The notes under the pieces: generated by a model
The model's database searches: none
Told to the model about the DNA's origin: nothing
The model's input: only the letters and a program-made list of their open reading frames with translations
Shown here: piece after piece, positions 42,213 through 57,200 of the stretch
How the letters are laid out: each line of letters begins with the position of its first letter
How positions within the stretch are numbered: the stretch's first letter is position 1
Position numbers and translations under genes: made by a program
NCBI GenBank assembly: GCA_037893245.1
Contig: JBAIAA010000673.1
Coordinates: forward strand, 496,001 to 560,000
DNA from: Crossaster papposus
Lineage: Eukaryota > Echinodermata > Asteroidea > Velatida > Solasteridae
Direction of reading: 5' to 3'
Length of the DNA stretch: 64,000 bases

Positions 42213-45200
42213 CTATACAAACATTGACGAGCATAAGGGACAGCACTGCCGCAGAACTCTCCTCAACCAAGCAGAACCTAGAAGACAACCACACAAAATG
42301 TTTTACCTTGGTACTAAAACAAAATTCACGGCAAGTTAGTGTGTTAAAATGAAAAACAGTCCAATTCAAGGCTCATAACTTTGCTTAGGGCAATCCCAGC
42401 ATTACGAACAAAAGTGTAATGTCTGGAAGGAAGGGGTCAGCCTGGTGATTCCTGTGTTCCTCGATCTCTCCTTTAGACTGAGCTTGGGTTAGATTTTTGG
42501 GCCAGGGAACATATAGGTACACACCAGAACCTATGTTCCCCTGATCCCTATGTTCCCCCGTCCCTATGTTCCCCTCTCCCAGTCCCAAACCCAAAGCCAA
42601 ACCACAACGATTGGGGAACACAGGGATTAGGCAATTACTGGTAGAGGATCGAAGAACACAGGGATTGGGGAAGGCAGGGAACGCAGGGATCGGGGAACGC
42701 AGGGATCGGGGAACACAGGGATCGGGCAACACAGGGATCGGGGAACACAGGTATGCACCCATGAAGGATTACTTAAAATCCTGCAGACAATTTTTTTGCG
42801 CTTAACACAATTGTGCACTAGAAGTTTTCTGCTCTTATCTTACCCGATCGATCTTGCGCCGGCAAGGCAATGGTGCTGCATTGCACACACTCTCGCGTCT
42901 TGGCGGTCGTCTGGCAAAGCTGCAAGCTTAACTGACATCGAGCTGTAGGATTAACAGATAAAAGTCTTCATCAATGGAGTGCTTAAGTACCTCAATGTAA
43001 CAAGGGATACATAACGCCTTGAGGGGATTATCTCACACCAATATATTTTGTTGAACTATGCGAAAAAGTTCTTTAATCAGTTCGTGCTGGAGGACGTATA
43101 TACATGCAAATTTTTTCCAAGATTCAAAACGGATGACGCATAAACATGCCACGAGCAAGGCCGGAAATGTGCTTCCCGGTACCATCGGCCTGAACCCGTC
43201 TCGGCTCGGTGATGTTAAAATAATCCCGGCTCGAACAGGTTAAGGAGTAGTTTTTCGGCGATACACAAACGTGTTTACATAATCATAATCCTCATTTGGC
43301 ATGTTTAGTACTCACAGCACTTCAGCGAAATATGTCAACATGGAAAACTTATAGAAAAGAAAACTCACTCCATCTATGTCCGTTAGGGCAGGCATCAGAA
43401 ACAATACTGCTAAAAGGAATAAGTACGGGGGGAAATAACAGTTAAGGAAACACAATTTTCTTTATTTCTAAAAGTAATAGATTACTGCAATTTTTTTTTT
43501 GAAAACAGCAAAGTTTACTAACGGTGAATTAAATATTAAAGTAACTGGGTGGTTCAACTAGACAAATAATGAATAATGAAGACATTTTCTAAATTCAGTG
43601 GGAAATTGAAGGTGCGAGAATGTTGGCTATTACTTGACTTTGATAAACTTAAAGGGATCGTATACATTTGGTAATTGGAAACAGTTGTTTGTTTCAATCC
43701 TATATAGTTATAGATATATACTATAAAACTAACCTGTACAAATTTCATTTCAAAATATGGTAGAGATTTTGAGATATTGCCGAAATCCTGGAGCGGTTTT
43801 GTCCACGCAGGAAGCATAATCTGCATTGGAATACACACTCGTCACTGCAGTAACGCTTCTCAAATTCAAATTTTTGAGGATAAAAAGTGATATCATTTGC
43901 CATAACCGCAGTACTTCGAAGTGAAAAGTTTCTAAAAATGCATTATACTATCCAAAGCTGCTGTACTTCTCACCAAGTAAGTTTTTATTGCCATAAATGT
44001 TTGGAGTAATTACCAAACGTATACGATCCCTTTAATAATGAAAATTTTCCAAGACTGAGGCCAATTTTATAAAGCGTGTTAAGCACAAACATGTGCTTAG
44101 CATGAAAATTCTTCCTTGGCAAAAACAGGGGAACAAACACAATTTGTAGTTGGTGTTTATTGTTTGTGCTTAGTATTGAAGCTGGTTTTTGCTTAGCAAT
44201 TAAAATCACATGGTGTTTTGGCTGATAACCTATTTTTACTGAGCAAGAGGTTGCTTTTGTGCTTACATGTTTTATGAAATTGTAGTCCATTTTTGGCAGT
44301 TTCTTTATAAAAATATATAATTAGGATTACATTGACATATTTAGTTCTAACACTTTTTAAAAAAAAAAAAAAATTGTGTAAAGGACAAATTTGCCTACGA
44401 AGAAAATATCAACGTAGAACAATTTTGTTTCCAAAAGGATATTTTCGTCGCACAGGTCACATGTCTCTCTCCTCCCCACTTCTGTCTCATGAGGATTGGA
44501 TTTATAAACCCCTGTAACAAGAGTTTTGATTGGCTCATCGCTGCTTTCAATTGAGGTAGACAGCCAATCAGCCATCAGCAACAATGCGGTGGTGTGGGAG
44601 ATTGCTATGCAAAATAAAAAACAACAAAAAAAGGATAGCAATATATTTGTAACATAACAGCACAAAATGCGCGTACAGTCGCGATATGGATTACCTAGTT
44701 TATACCAGTATAAACGACATTTTTCAATGAAAATTCAATTTTGAGATTTTAACATCTTTCTATTTGAAAAAAAAACACTATTCTGTCACATCCCAAAGTG
44801 TTGAAACTGGACCCGGTAAATGTCAAAAATAATCCCTGCATGAACTGGTTAAATAAATTTAAATAATGACAGAAAAATATTGACAGAAAAATTGTGAACC
44901 TACCGTTGTCGCCAACACTTTTGGCGGGCATATGTTGCCAAGACTGAAGGGAAGCTAAAAAGTGTGATTCTCTTAACTCTCTTTCAATCTTTTGTATGTC
45001 GGACTCCTTTCAAATAAATAAAAAAGGAAGTAGGATCAAAATAATTTTTTTTTAAAGGGATCGTATACATTTGGTAATTACTCCAAAAATTAATGGCAAT
45101 AAAAACTCACTTGGTAAGTACAGCAGCTTTGGATAGTATAATACATTTTTAGAAACTGTTCATGTCGAAGTACTGCGTTTATGGAAAAAGATATCACTTT

Positions 45201-48200
45201 TTATCCCCCAAAATTTGAATCTGAGAAGCGTTACTGCAGTGACGTTTCTCAGATAGTGTATTTGATCCAATGCAGATTATTCTTCCTGCGTGGACATAAC
45301 CGCTCCAGAATTTCGGCAAAATCGCTACCACCTTTTGAAATGAAATTTGTACAGGTTAGTTTTATGGTATATATCTATAACTATATAGGATTGAAACAAA
45401 CAGTGGGTTCAAATTACCAAAGGTATACGATCCCTTTAAAAAGGACAATAGGACTTGGGAGGACAAAATTAGGATAAAAGTTGGGCTTTTGCGGGCGTTC
45501 AGGAGTAGTTTTCGTAGACACTCACCCATATCTCCATCATGAATCCTCATTTGACATGTTCTGTACTCACAACACTTGTGCTCCATCCTGAACTAAGCTC
45601 ACCTAAGCCCTTCAGTGACAGTGTGTAACACTGCCATGTGTAAATCTATTCAATGAGATTTCATTTTTCGGAGTTGTGAGACAAAAAATAGAAAAAATTG
45701 AAATTTTGAAAAGAAAGCAGGAAACGTAGGAGTATAATGTGAGAAAACTAACGCTCGATTCAGACAGGTGTTCCACAGTCACGCCGAACCAAATAAGTAA
45801 ATTGAGTCCGACCTCTGAAACGAATAAGGGCGACAAGGCGCGCTAGGCGGCGAACGATCGACTGCTGGAGTTGTTAGAGCGACTCAGGAGCGACTTGATT
45901 TCAATTTGGTTCGGCGCGACTGTGGAACGCATGTCTGAACCGAGCGTAAACAAAAGTAGAAGTACTCGACAGCCTGGTGAACCCTTCCTCTATGAGAGCT
46001 GCTCACTGGAAGGCAGTGGCACATGCCAATGCACTCCAGCTGCAGTGCATTGTAGGATTCTTTGCATGTGCAGTGAGGGGCACTTCTGTAGTTAATAAAT
46101 GGGCATATGGCTTTGCTTATCAGTGTAATATGCACTATGGACATAGCATGGTTCAGTTGACCTGCAGATTCATATGGCATTCTTTGGAGTGCTTTTGGAG
46201 AGACATGTAAAAACGTAGTTTTTTGTTTGTTTGTTTGTTTGTTTGTTTGGTTTTTTGTGTGTTTTTTTTGGGGGGGGACTATTGAAGAGTGTTGGAATGT
46301 AAACAAGAGCAAGAGTTAACATGTTGACTGCCGGGCATAATTTCACAGGGCACCCCCATTTGCCAAACATTGTACGCATGCGCATACTTAAAAGGTACAT
46401 TAAAAAACACCACAAAACAAAAAATGAACATAAACATGTATGTCCTCACCACTGCCAGCAGCGTATTTGTTCCGTTTTTGGTGATGCCAGTGTATTCAAT
46501 TTACAATACAAACACCTTTCATTTTCTACGAGTATACTCGTAGTGGCAGAATCCGGTACACCTGTTTAATACTACGACTATACTCGTAGTCGGCAGTCAA
46601 CATGTTAAGCTCATTTTGTGGTAACAGGTCATGTATAACTAAGTCCCTGCCCGTCATCGTACCATTTGCACTATCTGTTCCTTTGTCCCATTCTCCCCGT
46701 CTGTGTCCTTGCCGGCCCCTCCCCCAGCAGCCTTGCTCGTCTTCATTAACAACAGGAACCTTCTTAGCCTCAGGGTGTGGGTGTGGGCCCCACCCTGGCT
46801 CCGCCCGGCCTCCACGGCCAACTCCCCTTCCGCGACGGACTCTAACTCGCGCGGGAGACGATCGCCGGTGTTTAGGAAGTTCTGGCGGAGGAATTCGAGC
46901 ATGTCGGTCTTTTTGCTCAGGTCTTCTGGAAAGAGCAAATATTTCGAAAGAATACACTAATACTGAGCTCATTCAAATCGGAAGTATACTAAATCCATGC
47001 AAATTAAAAACATTAAAAGTTCACAAACTAGTATAGAATGTTTCATCTGTCCCTCTTAAATTTTTTTTTTGGGTTTCACTTTATTTATCGAAATGAACCT
47101 TATCGTTTAATTAACCAGTCTGCGCCAGGATTATTTTAACATCACCGAGCCGACGCGCGGGATTATTTTTAACAAAACTCAATCCGAAGCGGGTTCAGGC
47201 AGGTCATAGTACCGGGAAGCACACCCACGCATTTCCGGCCTTGCTCGCTGCTGACAGACATTTACGGCCTTGCTCGTGGCATGTTTATACGTCATCCGTT
47301 TTGAATCTGGGGAAAACTTTGCGTTTAAATACGTCATCCGGCGCGAACTGATGGTTAAACCTAAAACTTTAGAAATTAAAAGACAAAAATTAACATTTTG
47401 ACAAAAAATGTTGAGCAAGCTATTACACGTAAATACATAGACTTATATCAACTTTTCCTCGAGCGCGTCACCTCAAACCTATTTAACTGTGGAATTTATT
47501 GCAGTTCGCTTACTGTGGTAGTCCATTAACTCGGCCGCAACAGTTTCCATTTTGCCCAGCGTGCAGAAATTGAGTAACCGTGGGGGAACCTTCTTCGAAA
47601 CTCGATGCCTAAAAATTGGAAAGATAAAACAATTATGGACCAGTTCATTGCAAATCACTTGTATTATTTATTATTATTTTTTGTTATGAAGCGTACTATA
47701 TGCACCAGAATTATTCATATCTTTACAAAAAGTAAACTTGTCAACAGAATTTTGTTTGATTACTTTTTGGATGGCTGCAGATGTTATATTGCACCTTTAA
47801 CCCCAAACTACCCCAAGCCTATCAAACTCCAACTGCAGGTTTTGCTAGGTTTTGGCAGGTTTGGTACCAAACATTAGCAACTTGTAGTTGGACTTTGTTT
47901 GACTCGGTGCCAAAGGCCCAGGGAGACCCTGTTAACAGGGTTGTAGTCGAGTCCCTGCAAGTCCGTTCACAAGTCCTTTTGTGAAGCCAGTCACAAGTCC
48001 TTTCATAAAGGCAGTCACAAGTAACTGGATGAACAATGACAAAGGAATGCCTTTGTCAAAGCTGATTTGAATAGCTTGTGATTTAAATTGGAACTGGAGG
48101 ACTTGTGATGGACTTGCAGGGACTTGCACAAATGTTGGAGTTTGGGGGAATGCACAGGCATTTATTCGTGGGTGAGCTCACTGCTGGACACAGCACAATT

Positions 48201-51200
48201 CCTAGTTAACTGTAAGTGTGATATGTACACCCTGTGTGTCCCCACTCAAACAGTCCAACACACCCAACCAATGGCCAGACATCATGATCACAGCCCTGAT
48301 CCTGAACACAGAACAATGCATAGACCCATCTGTACCAAGTCAATCAAAACTTCAACAAGTTGGAGTTTGGCAGGTTTAGTACTGCTAGGTCCAGTACCAA
48401 TAATTACTGAACCTGTGTGCAGTTGTTGAAGATTGTTAGGTTTGGTTTGCTTTCTAGTGCGAGAGCCTAGGGGGTTAGGGTTAACTACTGAACCTGTGTG
48501 CAGTTGTTGAAGTTTGTTAGGTTTGGTATGATTTCTAGTGCGAGAGCCTATAGGTTAGGGTTAAGGGTTTAACTTACGTGATTGGTTTAGCCACGAAGAC
48601 ACCGTGTGGGGATATAGCAAGTCCAAAATTCTTGCAATTTGCATTGAAGGGCTCCACGACATCCATCTTCATAACTCCATCTATACATTAAATTAAAAAA
48701 AAAAATTATGAGTATTTACATGTTTAAGCCAAAGAGTGTGCACTGTGTTGGGAGAACTTTTTAGGCCAGTTAATTTTTAGGTTTTCATCATATTGAAAAA
48801 AATAATAGTCTTTCAGGAGAATTTATATATTTTTTTTCAATTTAAGTCCTTTACATCATTGGAGAGAAAATTGGTTGTTCTCACAGACTAGAGGTCAATA
48901 TGGGAAGTCACTATAAACTAACCAGTGTAGCGGTTCTTGTTGTATTTTTCAAGAAACTTATGTAGCCTAACCCGGTTTTCCCTTCAGCCTTGTTCAATGA
49001 TTAAAATAATCCATAAGAACATTGTTGAAGAAAAAACAAACGTTAATAAGTCGGATTCGAACCGCAGACCTTTCGATCTATAGCTCTTCTCTTTACCAAC
49101 TATGCTATTGGCGAGTTGGTTGAGGAAGCCGTTCTTTATAATTCTTTATAGTTCTTTAACGTATATGAGTTGTCATTGCTCTTTCTCATGAATATACATT
49201 CACGCACCACCTAGCTCCTGAAAAAAAATAACGCGAACCGCTACACCGGTTAGTATTAAGTGTCTTCCGTCAATATGACCTTATGTGAGCTATGACCTTA
49301 TGTGAGCTATTACCTTAATATGAGCTATGACCTTAATATGAGCTATGACCTTAATATGAGCTATGACCTTAATATGAGCTATGACCTTAATATGAGCTAT
49401 GACCTTAATATGAGCTATGACCTTAATATGAGCTATGACCTTAATATGAGCTATGACCTTAATATGAGCTATGACCTTAATATGAGCTATGACCTTAATA
49501 TGAGCTATGACCTCACCTGACTTTGTCCAATCAACGATGGTCCGATGAGTTTCGCCGAATGAACTGGTCGTCAGAACCATGCACCCAGAAACACACGAAC
49601 CTGCAATGAAATATGGCAAACAACTAAACATGAATGCAGCAATATTAGGCTTAAACTCCAAACTAAATCACTGGAGCTGCTTAAAGGTAGTATACACCAT
49701 TGGTAATTGCTTTAATTAGCATGAATGGGTGGATTTTGGGGGTTGTATTTTATAGTAAATATCGTTTACCTGACCTGTTCAAAGTTTTACAATCATGGAT
49801 GCCGAGGAAAGCAAGAAAAACGGCATTCATTTTACCCAGGGTTAGGCAGTGACTCTTATGGTTTTTTTGGGTTTTTTTCGCAATCGCCGTCCGGCAGTCG
49901 TGAATTTTTTTAAGCTGAGAACCTAAAGAATTTTTAAAAAGCTAAATCGGTAGTGCTGGTGAGTGCCGGTCCCAACGTTCCATGCCAGTACCTCATCGTG
50001 AACATAACGTTCCTTGTAGAATCTCCAAGACTTTCTGGAACTGTCCTTACTGGCTTTATTCAGCCATTCCGGTAAGGTCTCGGGTACAAACTCCGGAATA
50101 TTCTTTAGAGATTTCGAGAAAGAAAAGCCTCGATCGAAGAAACAAATGCAACAATCATCATGTAAGGCCATGTCCGAAACGAGTGTCTAGAGCTACGGTC
50201 TACATCTACGTCTACGTAGGCGCTAAGGCAAATGGAATTCGGACAGGGCTACGGTAGAGCCTACGGCTAGTTATTGCGCTCCCAAGCGATGCTTGAATTA
50301 GTGTTTGCAAAATTACGATGTAAGAATTTACAACAATTATCGTCTGCTAGATGTTACGCAATGTTTGTTTACAGCCAGTCGGAATACCTGATGATATTGA
50401 CGTATTTGTCGATCTGTTAGTTTCAACTCAATGCACTATCATTGAAAAATAAACGAAATTTTGCTCCAAAATTAACGTTAGTGCTACCGCCATTTTGTTT
50501 TGCCTGAGCTAGACAACTTCTTTTATGGCTAGATTGTTGTGATGTTGTAGCCGTAGCTGTAGCTCTAGACAGCATTTCGGACAGCGCTACAAAATGGCCG
50601 CCGTAGACAATAGACCTAGCCGTAGCTCTAGACACCCGTTTCGGACACAGCCTTAGAGGGTGCAATCGGTCTATTGATCGCTTACTTGGCGGCCGCCACT
50701 TAACTTGTCCCAACGGCCACTTACCATCTGGTGGTACGGGATTCTTGCCAGAGTTGTGGGCTGAACGGACCACCGTCATGCTGCAAAGGTCCACAAGGAA
50801 CACCATGAGAAACAGACCTTTAGTCACGACAAGCGTGGCAACGCTCGACAATTCCTGAACGGGAAAACAAATATTTGTTCTGAAAAAACTCATAACACGC
50901 GAAATGCTCATGCTCTTACATGAAACAATCGGATATCTGTCGCTTACAAAAGCTTCAAAACAATGCTGCACGCATCACACTCACACAACCTAAACATTGT
51001 TATGCATCACCACTTCTTTGACAATTACACTAGCTACCTGTTCGAAAACGCATCATCTTCAAAACGGCTGTGAATATGTACAAGGCACCATCAGGCACGC
51101 ATCCACAATACATAATATATTCACTTGACCTCAGTATGCCCAACCGACGTGGTCTCCGCTCGGAGCATAACTTAAACGCACATTCAAACATGCAGGTGAT

Positions 51201-54200
51201 AAGGCTTTCTCTGTGGCTGGACCCAGATGCTGGAACTCAATACCTCTCAACATTCGTCATTGTAACTCTGTTCACCAGTTTAAACGTAAACTCAAATCAT
51301 ATCTGTTTTCATCCTAGGTTTGCTCTCATCCTTCATTTTGCAATTTCATCATTTTTTGTTTACGTGGAGTTGTTCTCAAACGCATTGAAACCTTTGGAAA
51401 AATGCGCTTTATAAATGCCATTATTATTATTATTATTATTATTATTACGACAGAGGATCGAAACACAACAGAAAACAAAGGTCTCCTTAGAATCCTCGAA
51501 AGGCATATTTTTTTTCTTCAAATTTGTCCTTGATCGTTCGGGTAAGCATTAGATTATTAGGGTTAGGTTACAGTACAAAAACATTACCATGCTTCATTAG
51601 CATTCATGCATGGACAGTCCAAGTGAAAATGAGACAATACATAAAATTCGTTGCCATCATGTAATAATTGTTGGTGTATAGATGATGTGCCTCTGTTTAC
51701 ATCTGTATTCAAATGTGCCCGTCAATATGCGCACGAATCATGTTTTACATAAATTTGGTTAAGAGATGACATCAGAGGTCACATAATTCAAAGGCGATCT
51801 GACCTGCGACGTCAGTCTTTAAGCAAATTTTATGTAAAACATGATGGGTGCGCATCACTGCCGGGCACATTTGAATACAGATGTAAACACGTGACGTCAG
51901 AGGGCACATCGTCTATATTGTTGTATTTTTGTCACCTTTTTAATTTAATTCTGTAGTTTGTATTCAATTTAAATGTTTTAGGGCTTATGTTTTATTGACA
52001 GGAAATTTAACCAAATCTTGTTTTACTGTTTTAAAGGTAAGAAACACCATTGGTAATTGCTTGAATTATCATGAATGGGTGGATTTGAGAGGTTGTATTT
52101 TATAGTAAATATCGTTTAACTGACCTGTCCGAAGTTTGACAATCATGGATGCCAAGAAAATCACAAAAAACAGCGTTTGTTTTCAACTGGCGTCGGGCAG
52201 TTATTCTTAGGTTATTATTGGGGTTTTTTTCGCGATCGTCGTCCGGTTTTATAAAATTATATTTTCTTGAATAATTACAGGATATCTAGCGCAATCATTT
52301 TGCTGGATGCCTACAATCATTATTTACTTTCAAATAAGTAAGATATTTCTTAATTATTCGGTAGGAAATATTTTCGATATCTGCAAATGGTGTATCTAAA
52401 TATAAATTCTTATAGCTTTTATGGATACATGTACTATGTAATTTTGACTGATTATACATAGGAGATCATATCTACTCGTGTAATTTCTTCTTTACATGAC
52501 GAATAAAATGGATCTTGAATCTTGGAGACGATAGTTACCTCTTTGTGGGCGGCCTGGGTCCACGCCAACTGACAAACTGAAATCAGGTCCCTTTCAGCCC
52601 AGACGTCCAGACGTTTGGCAAACGTCGGTAACGTTGTTTGATCGTCGTCCCGAATGCTCCATATTGATACACGGCCCTGCGTATCACCAACTGCGAGCCA
52701 CGCTGCGACCAGATATAACGACAATTAGAAATGTAGATTGGACAATGCAACTGGCTTTTCCACAAAGTTGTTTGATAGTTGTGACCCGCTCTGCAAAAAT
52801 GAGTCTGATGTCGCATAATACATTTTCACGTAAAGGGCTGTTTATTGTCTAAGAATTTTCTTTCAACAAATCATTGTTTAGTTTTAAGGAATTTTGAATT
52901 CTACAACACCTATTGTTGGAAAAGGTTGTTTTGATCCCTAAAGTAGATTTAATCAAGGTTTTTGTCATCCTCTAACCATAGCATCTAATGAAGCACTAAA
53001 AATATAAATTTTCATTTCTGTTCAAAGACATTTTTTTAATAACTGAGAAAAAAAGCAAATTTTAAACAATCTTAAAAGACCAATGCATACACTACAGAGT
53101 CGTGCCATATATCAAATGAAAGCTTATTTCCTGCTCTTTCTGACCAACTGTAAAATTGAAAAACAAAATTGGGGTCACAATTTTTAAAGATAGACCAAAC
53201 AAGGTATTTCACACCAAAATACTCAAAAACACTTTAACCCTTCCTCTAGGAGAGCTGTTTACTGCATGTTAGTGGTACATGCCAATGCACTTCAGATTTA
53301 CTGCAATAGAGGATTGAACACAGACATTGTTTTTGGATGAATATTGAAGTGTGTTAACCCTAACCCTCCAGGGTATTTTGGCTAGAAACCTTGCCAGACG
53401 CATCAGATTGCATACTTTGTCACATTGACTTGTGTGCAGAGTGCAGCAAGGTCAAGCAGTCACCACAGATGCACTGTCCTGGGTCTGGCAGGGTTAGGGT
53501 TAATTAAGGAAACAATAATTAACCCATGGAACACTACTTTTCAAGAGGAAGTAACTTGTGATAATGTGCCTTGCCCAAGGACACAAGCACTACAACCCCA
53601 CTGGCCGGAACTTCTCTTGATTACTATGGGTGCATTCGAGTAGCTCAGATCACCTTGACTCAACTCAGTTAAAGACGGTCGGTTTATTAGCCACGAGAGT
53701 TATGCCAAACGAACGCTCAAACGCATGCCATTACAATCTTCACGGGATGTTCGTAGCCGCGGCCGTAGCCATTGACAAAACGCCCTTTTCGGTCTGAGGC
53801 TTACCATCAAATTTACTGTATTTCCATTAAACACAAACAAGTAATAAACAACTTCAGACTAGAATAACAGTTAAATAAAGTCGCAAAAGACTGTAGCCTC
53901 CAAATACCATTTTGGATCGAATTTGAATGCCAAACTGGATTTTCCTTTAATGATTAAACCTTTACCTTTTGTGGATTGGCCGGTAGTCTGCAGAGGTGGT
54001 TCCCTGTACCATGCAAGAGACACTGGCCACTGGTACCCACTATCAAATACACTGTAGATACTGAGGTCATCCCTGAACCCAAGCCAAAAATACAGCATTA
54101 AATTACACATTTAACTTATGTTGCTCAACCATTTTCTAGCCTTACAAATGGTTCCTGTTAATATTATATCGATAAATCGGTGAAAAACAAATTGAAATAA

Positions 54201-57200
54201 AGAAAAAAATAGTATTTTTTTTGGTCAGTAGAAAGACTTGTCTATCTCAAAATTTAAGAATGTGTTCCCCTTAAACAGTTCGCGCCAGAATTATTTCAAT
54301 ATCAGCCGAGGCGCGGGATTATTTTTAACGAAACTCGATCCGAGGCGGGTTCAGGCCGATGGTACCGGGATGCACACCGCCACATTTCCGGCCTTGCTTG
54401 CGCTGCTGACAGACATTTCCGTCTTTGCTCGTGACGTGTTTATGCGTCATCCGTTTCGAATCTAGGGAAACCTTTATATACGTCCTCCGGCGCGATCTGG
54501 TTAAACAAATATAATAGCTTATAGTCAGGCATATTGGTGGCACAATATGATAGAACTGTTCACTTTATGATAAAGGCATGACATTTGGAACACAGTCAGA
54601 GTATGTCATGAGAAAGATATTTGGCTGTAGGGCGATTGCAAATTTGTCATTTGAACAAATCTAGATTTAGAATAACATCCAACTGCTTCAGAGTCTGTGG
54701 TCACCCAACGCAGCAGAATCCATCTCTGGCATTGTTCAATGAGGAACTAGCTCTCAATAGTCTTAGACTGTGGTGTTAACAGCTGAATGCATCAAAGTGC
54801 ACCAGACGTTTTTTGTTCCTGATGTGCTGTGCTACATCTGGCAGAATTATAGGTTAAAATTCCATGCTTTTATCATTTATTTGAACAATTTTTCACCAAT
54901 CTGCTTGACTATAACAGCGAAGACATTGTAAAAAAAAGGCTTGCCCTCAAATCAACCGTCTTAAAATATTCAGGTACTCACTCACTCTCCAGGTGTAATG
55001 GCAGCTTCCATATCACAACGTGTCCGCTTTTCATCGCGACAGCCAACAATCTGTACGATTCCTTGTCAAGTTCCCAAGCTTCATCGTGTGAAACACCATC
55101 CGCCTGGTTTAATAAGGCTGGTGCAGGTCTGAAAGTACCTGACCAATCCAGAGCTATTAAAAGAGAAACAAAATTGAAAGTTAAAAAGTAAAGTAGACTA
55201 TTTGTCGTTCATTATTATTATTATTAATTTTTATTTCTGCTAATGAAACCAAGGATCCCTCAAAAGCGCTCTAGGCACTGTAGCTCGTAAGCCTGAAAAA
55301 ACCTGTAGAGAGAAGACAATGAGAAGAAGGTACAGTTTTAGAGGTGGGCGGAAAACCCCAGAAGAATTTCCTGGAGAAAACCCATCGAGTCAAGCAGGGA
55401 CTGAAAACCCAATTCACATATTGGCCCAGGCCAGATTCAAACCCGGGTCACAGCAGTGGAAGGCGAGGAAAGAACCACTTCGCCAACCTGACTCCCGACC
55501 TGACTCAACCTGACTCATCCTGACTTAACTAAAGTTAGCACAGCTCTTACTTTCCTCACCTTCCACCGCTGTGGCCCGGGTTCGATTCCCGGCCTGGTCC
55601 ACATGTAGATTGGATTTTCAGTCCCTGCCTGATTACGTGGGTTTTTCCCTGGAAAATCCCTCAGGGGTTTTTCTCCCACCTCTAAGACTGTAATTTCTTC
55701 TCTCTACAGGTTTCCTCAGGCTTGCGGGCTTGCCAATGAAGAATTTTAAATTGCGAGCGCTGTCACACCCTAAATCGACGCACGGATGTGCTTCGCGTCA
55801 AGGCTTCCACATAACCACTTTCCGTTACCGTGCGTCTATGCAAATTGACACTTGGGGGAAAACTCCTGCACGGACTTTACACTCACTGACGGCAGCTAGC
55901 ATGTAGACACGATGCTTGAATTCCACACACCGAGCCTCCAGCGAGGGTTCGGCCGGAAGATCTGGGCGTGGCTCCTCATTGACGTGAGCATATCTTCTTT
56001 GGGAGAGGAGCTTACTGAGGAGGAGGGAGAGGTCTACAATCTGTAACAAAATCATGTGATGAGTATTTATAATTATAAGATGAGTATTTATAAAGTGCAT
56101 ATGTGACCCGCTCCATCGAAATCAGGATTAAGTCGCAAAAAGACATTTGGAGATATGCACATGGTGAGAAAGGGAATTTCATAAGCTTTCTAATGATACC
56201 CATCACAAGTGTGTAACTGTTTAGGTTAACAAGTTATGGTCTGATGAAGATGACAGGTGTATATTTAGTTGCCGAATCCACATTCCGAGAAAAACAGCTT
56301 TGAAATAAACAAAATTTACCAAAATCATACGGACAGCGCACACAAATCCTCTTTATTTTTATCTTTATTGATCGTTTTTACATACAATACATTAATGACA
56401 ATAATCAGTGATAACTATACTTCATAAAAATACAATGTTCCGAAAATCGACTTGGTCACGATTTTCACCCATGCGTTCACTTCAAGGGCCAATTGCGTAA
56501 AACGGCCTCAGCGACTTATTCCTGATTACGATGGAGCGGGTCACATATGTCCACGGATATCGATGCTCAAGGCACGACACAATTATTACCCTGTTCATCA
56601 GGCCCTTGGCCATGCGGCCATGCTTGACCTCGACACTCACAAAGACCCTGGGTAGAGAGAGGCAATTGTAGTTAAGTGTCTTGCCCAAGGGCACAAACCA
56701 CCCTGTTTCTGGCAGGGTTCATATGAGTTGAACACCGTAACCACTGGGCCATGGCATTCTACTGGGTAAACCATAAAGTCAACAAAAAATATTTAGGTTC
56801 GATAAAAGCCCCGTCTTAATTTGCTGCAATTCCATCCACGATTAACCCTAACTACCCCAAACCCATCAAACTCCAACTGCAGCTTTTGCTAGGTTTTGGC
56901 AGGTTTGGTACCAAACCGTAACAACTTGTTGTTAGACTTTGTTTGACTCAGTACCAAAGGCCCAGGGAGACCCTGTTGAATTATGTGAGGTTCAGGACAG
57001 AAAGGCATGAGACTTGTCAAAATGTTAGAAATTTTGAGAATGCACAGGCATTTATACGTGAGTGACCCACATTGTCATGGCACAGTTCCTGGTCAACTTT
57101 AAGTGTATGTACACTTACACCTTGTATGTGTGTCCCCACTAAAACACATAATACCACTGGCCAGTTATCACTGTTCCAAGTCAATAAAACTTCAACTGTT

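Noticed and set aside
46602-47036. Plus-strand open frame over 46.6-47.0 kb
   Set aside because: Shadow of GTF3C4 exon 13 on the opposite strand.
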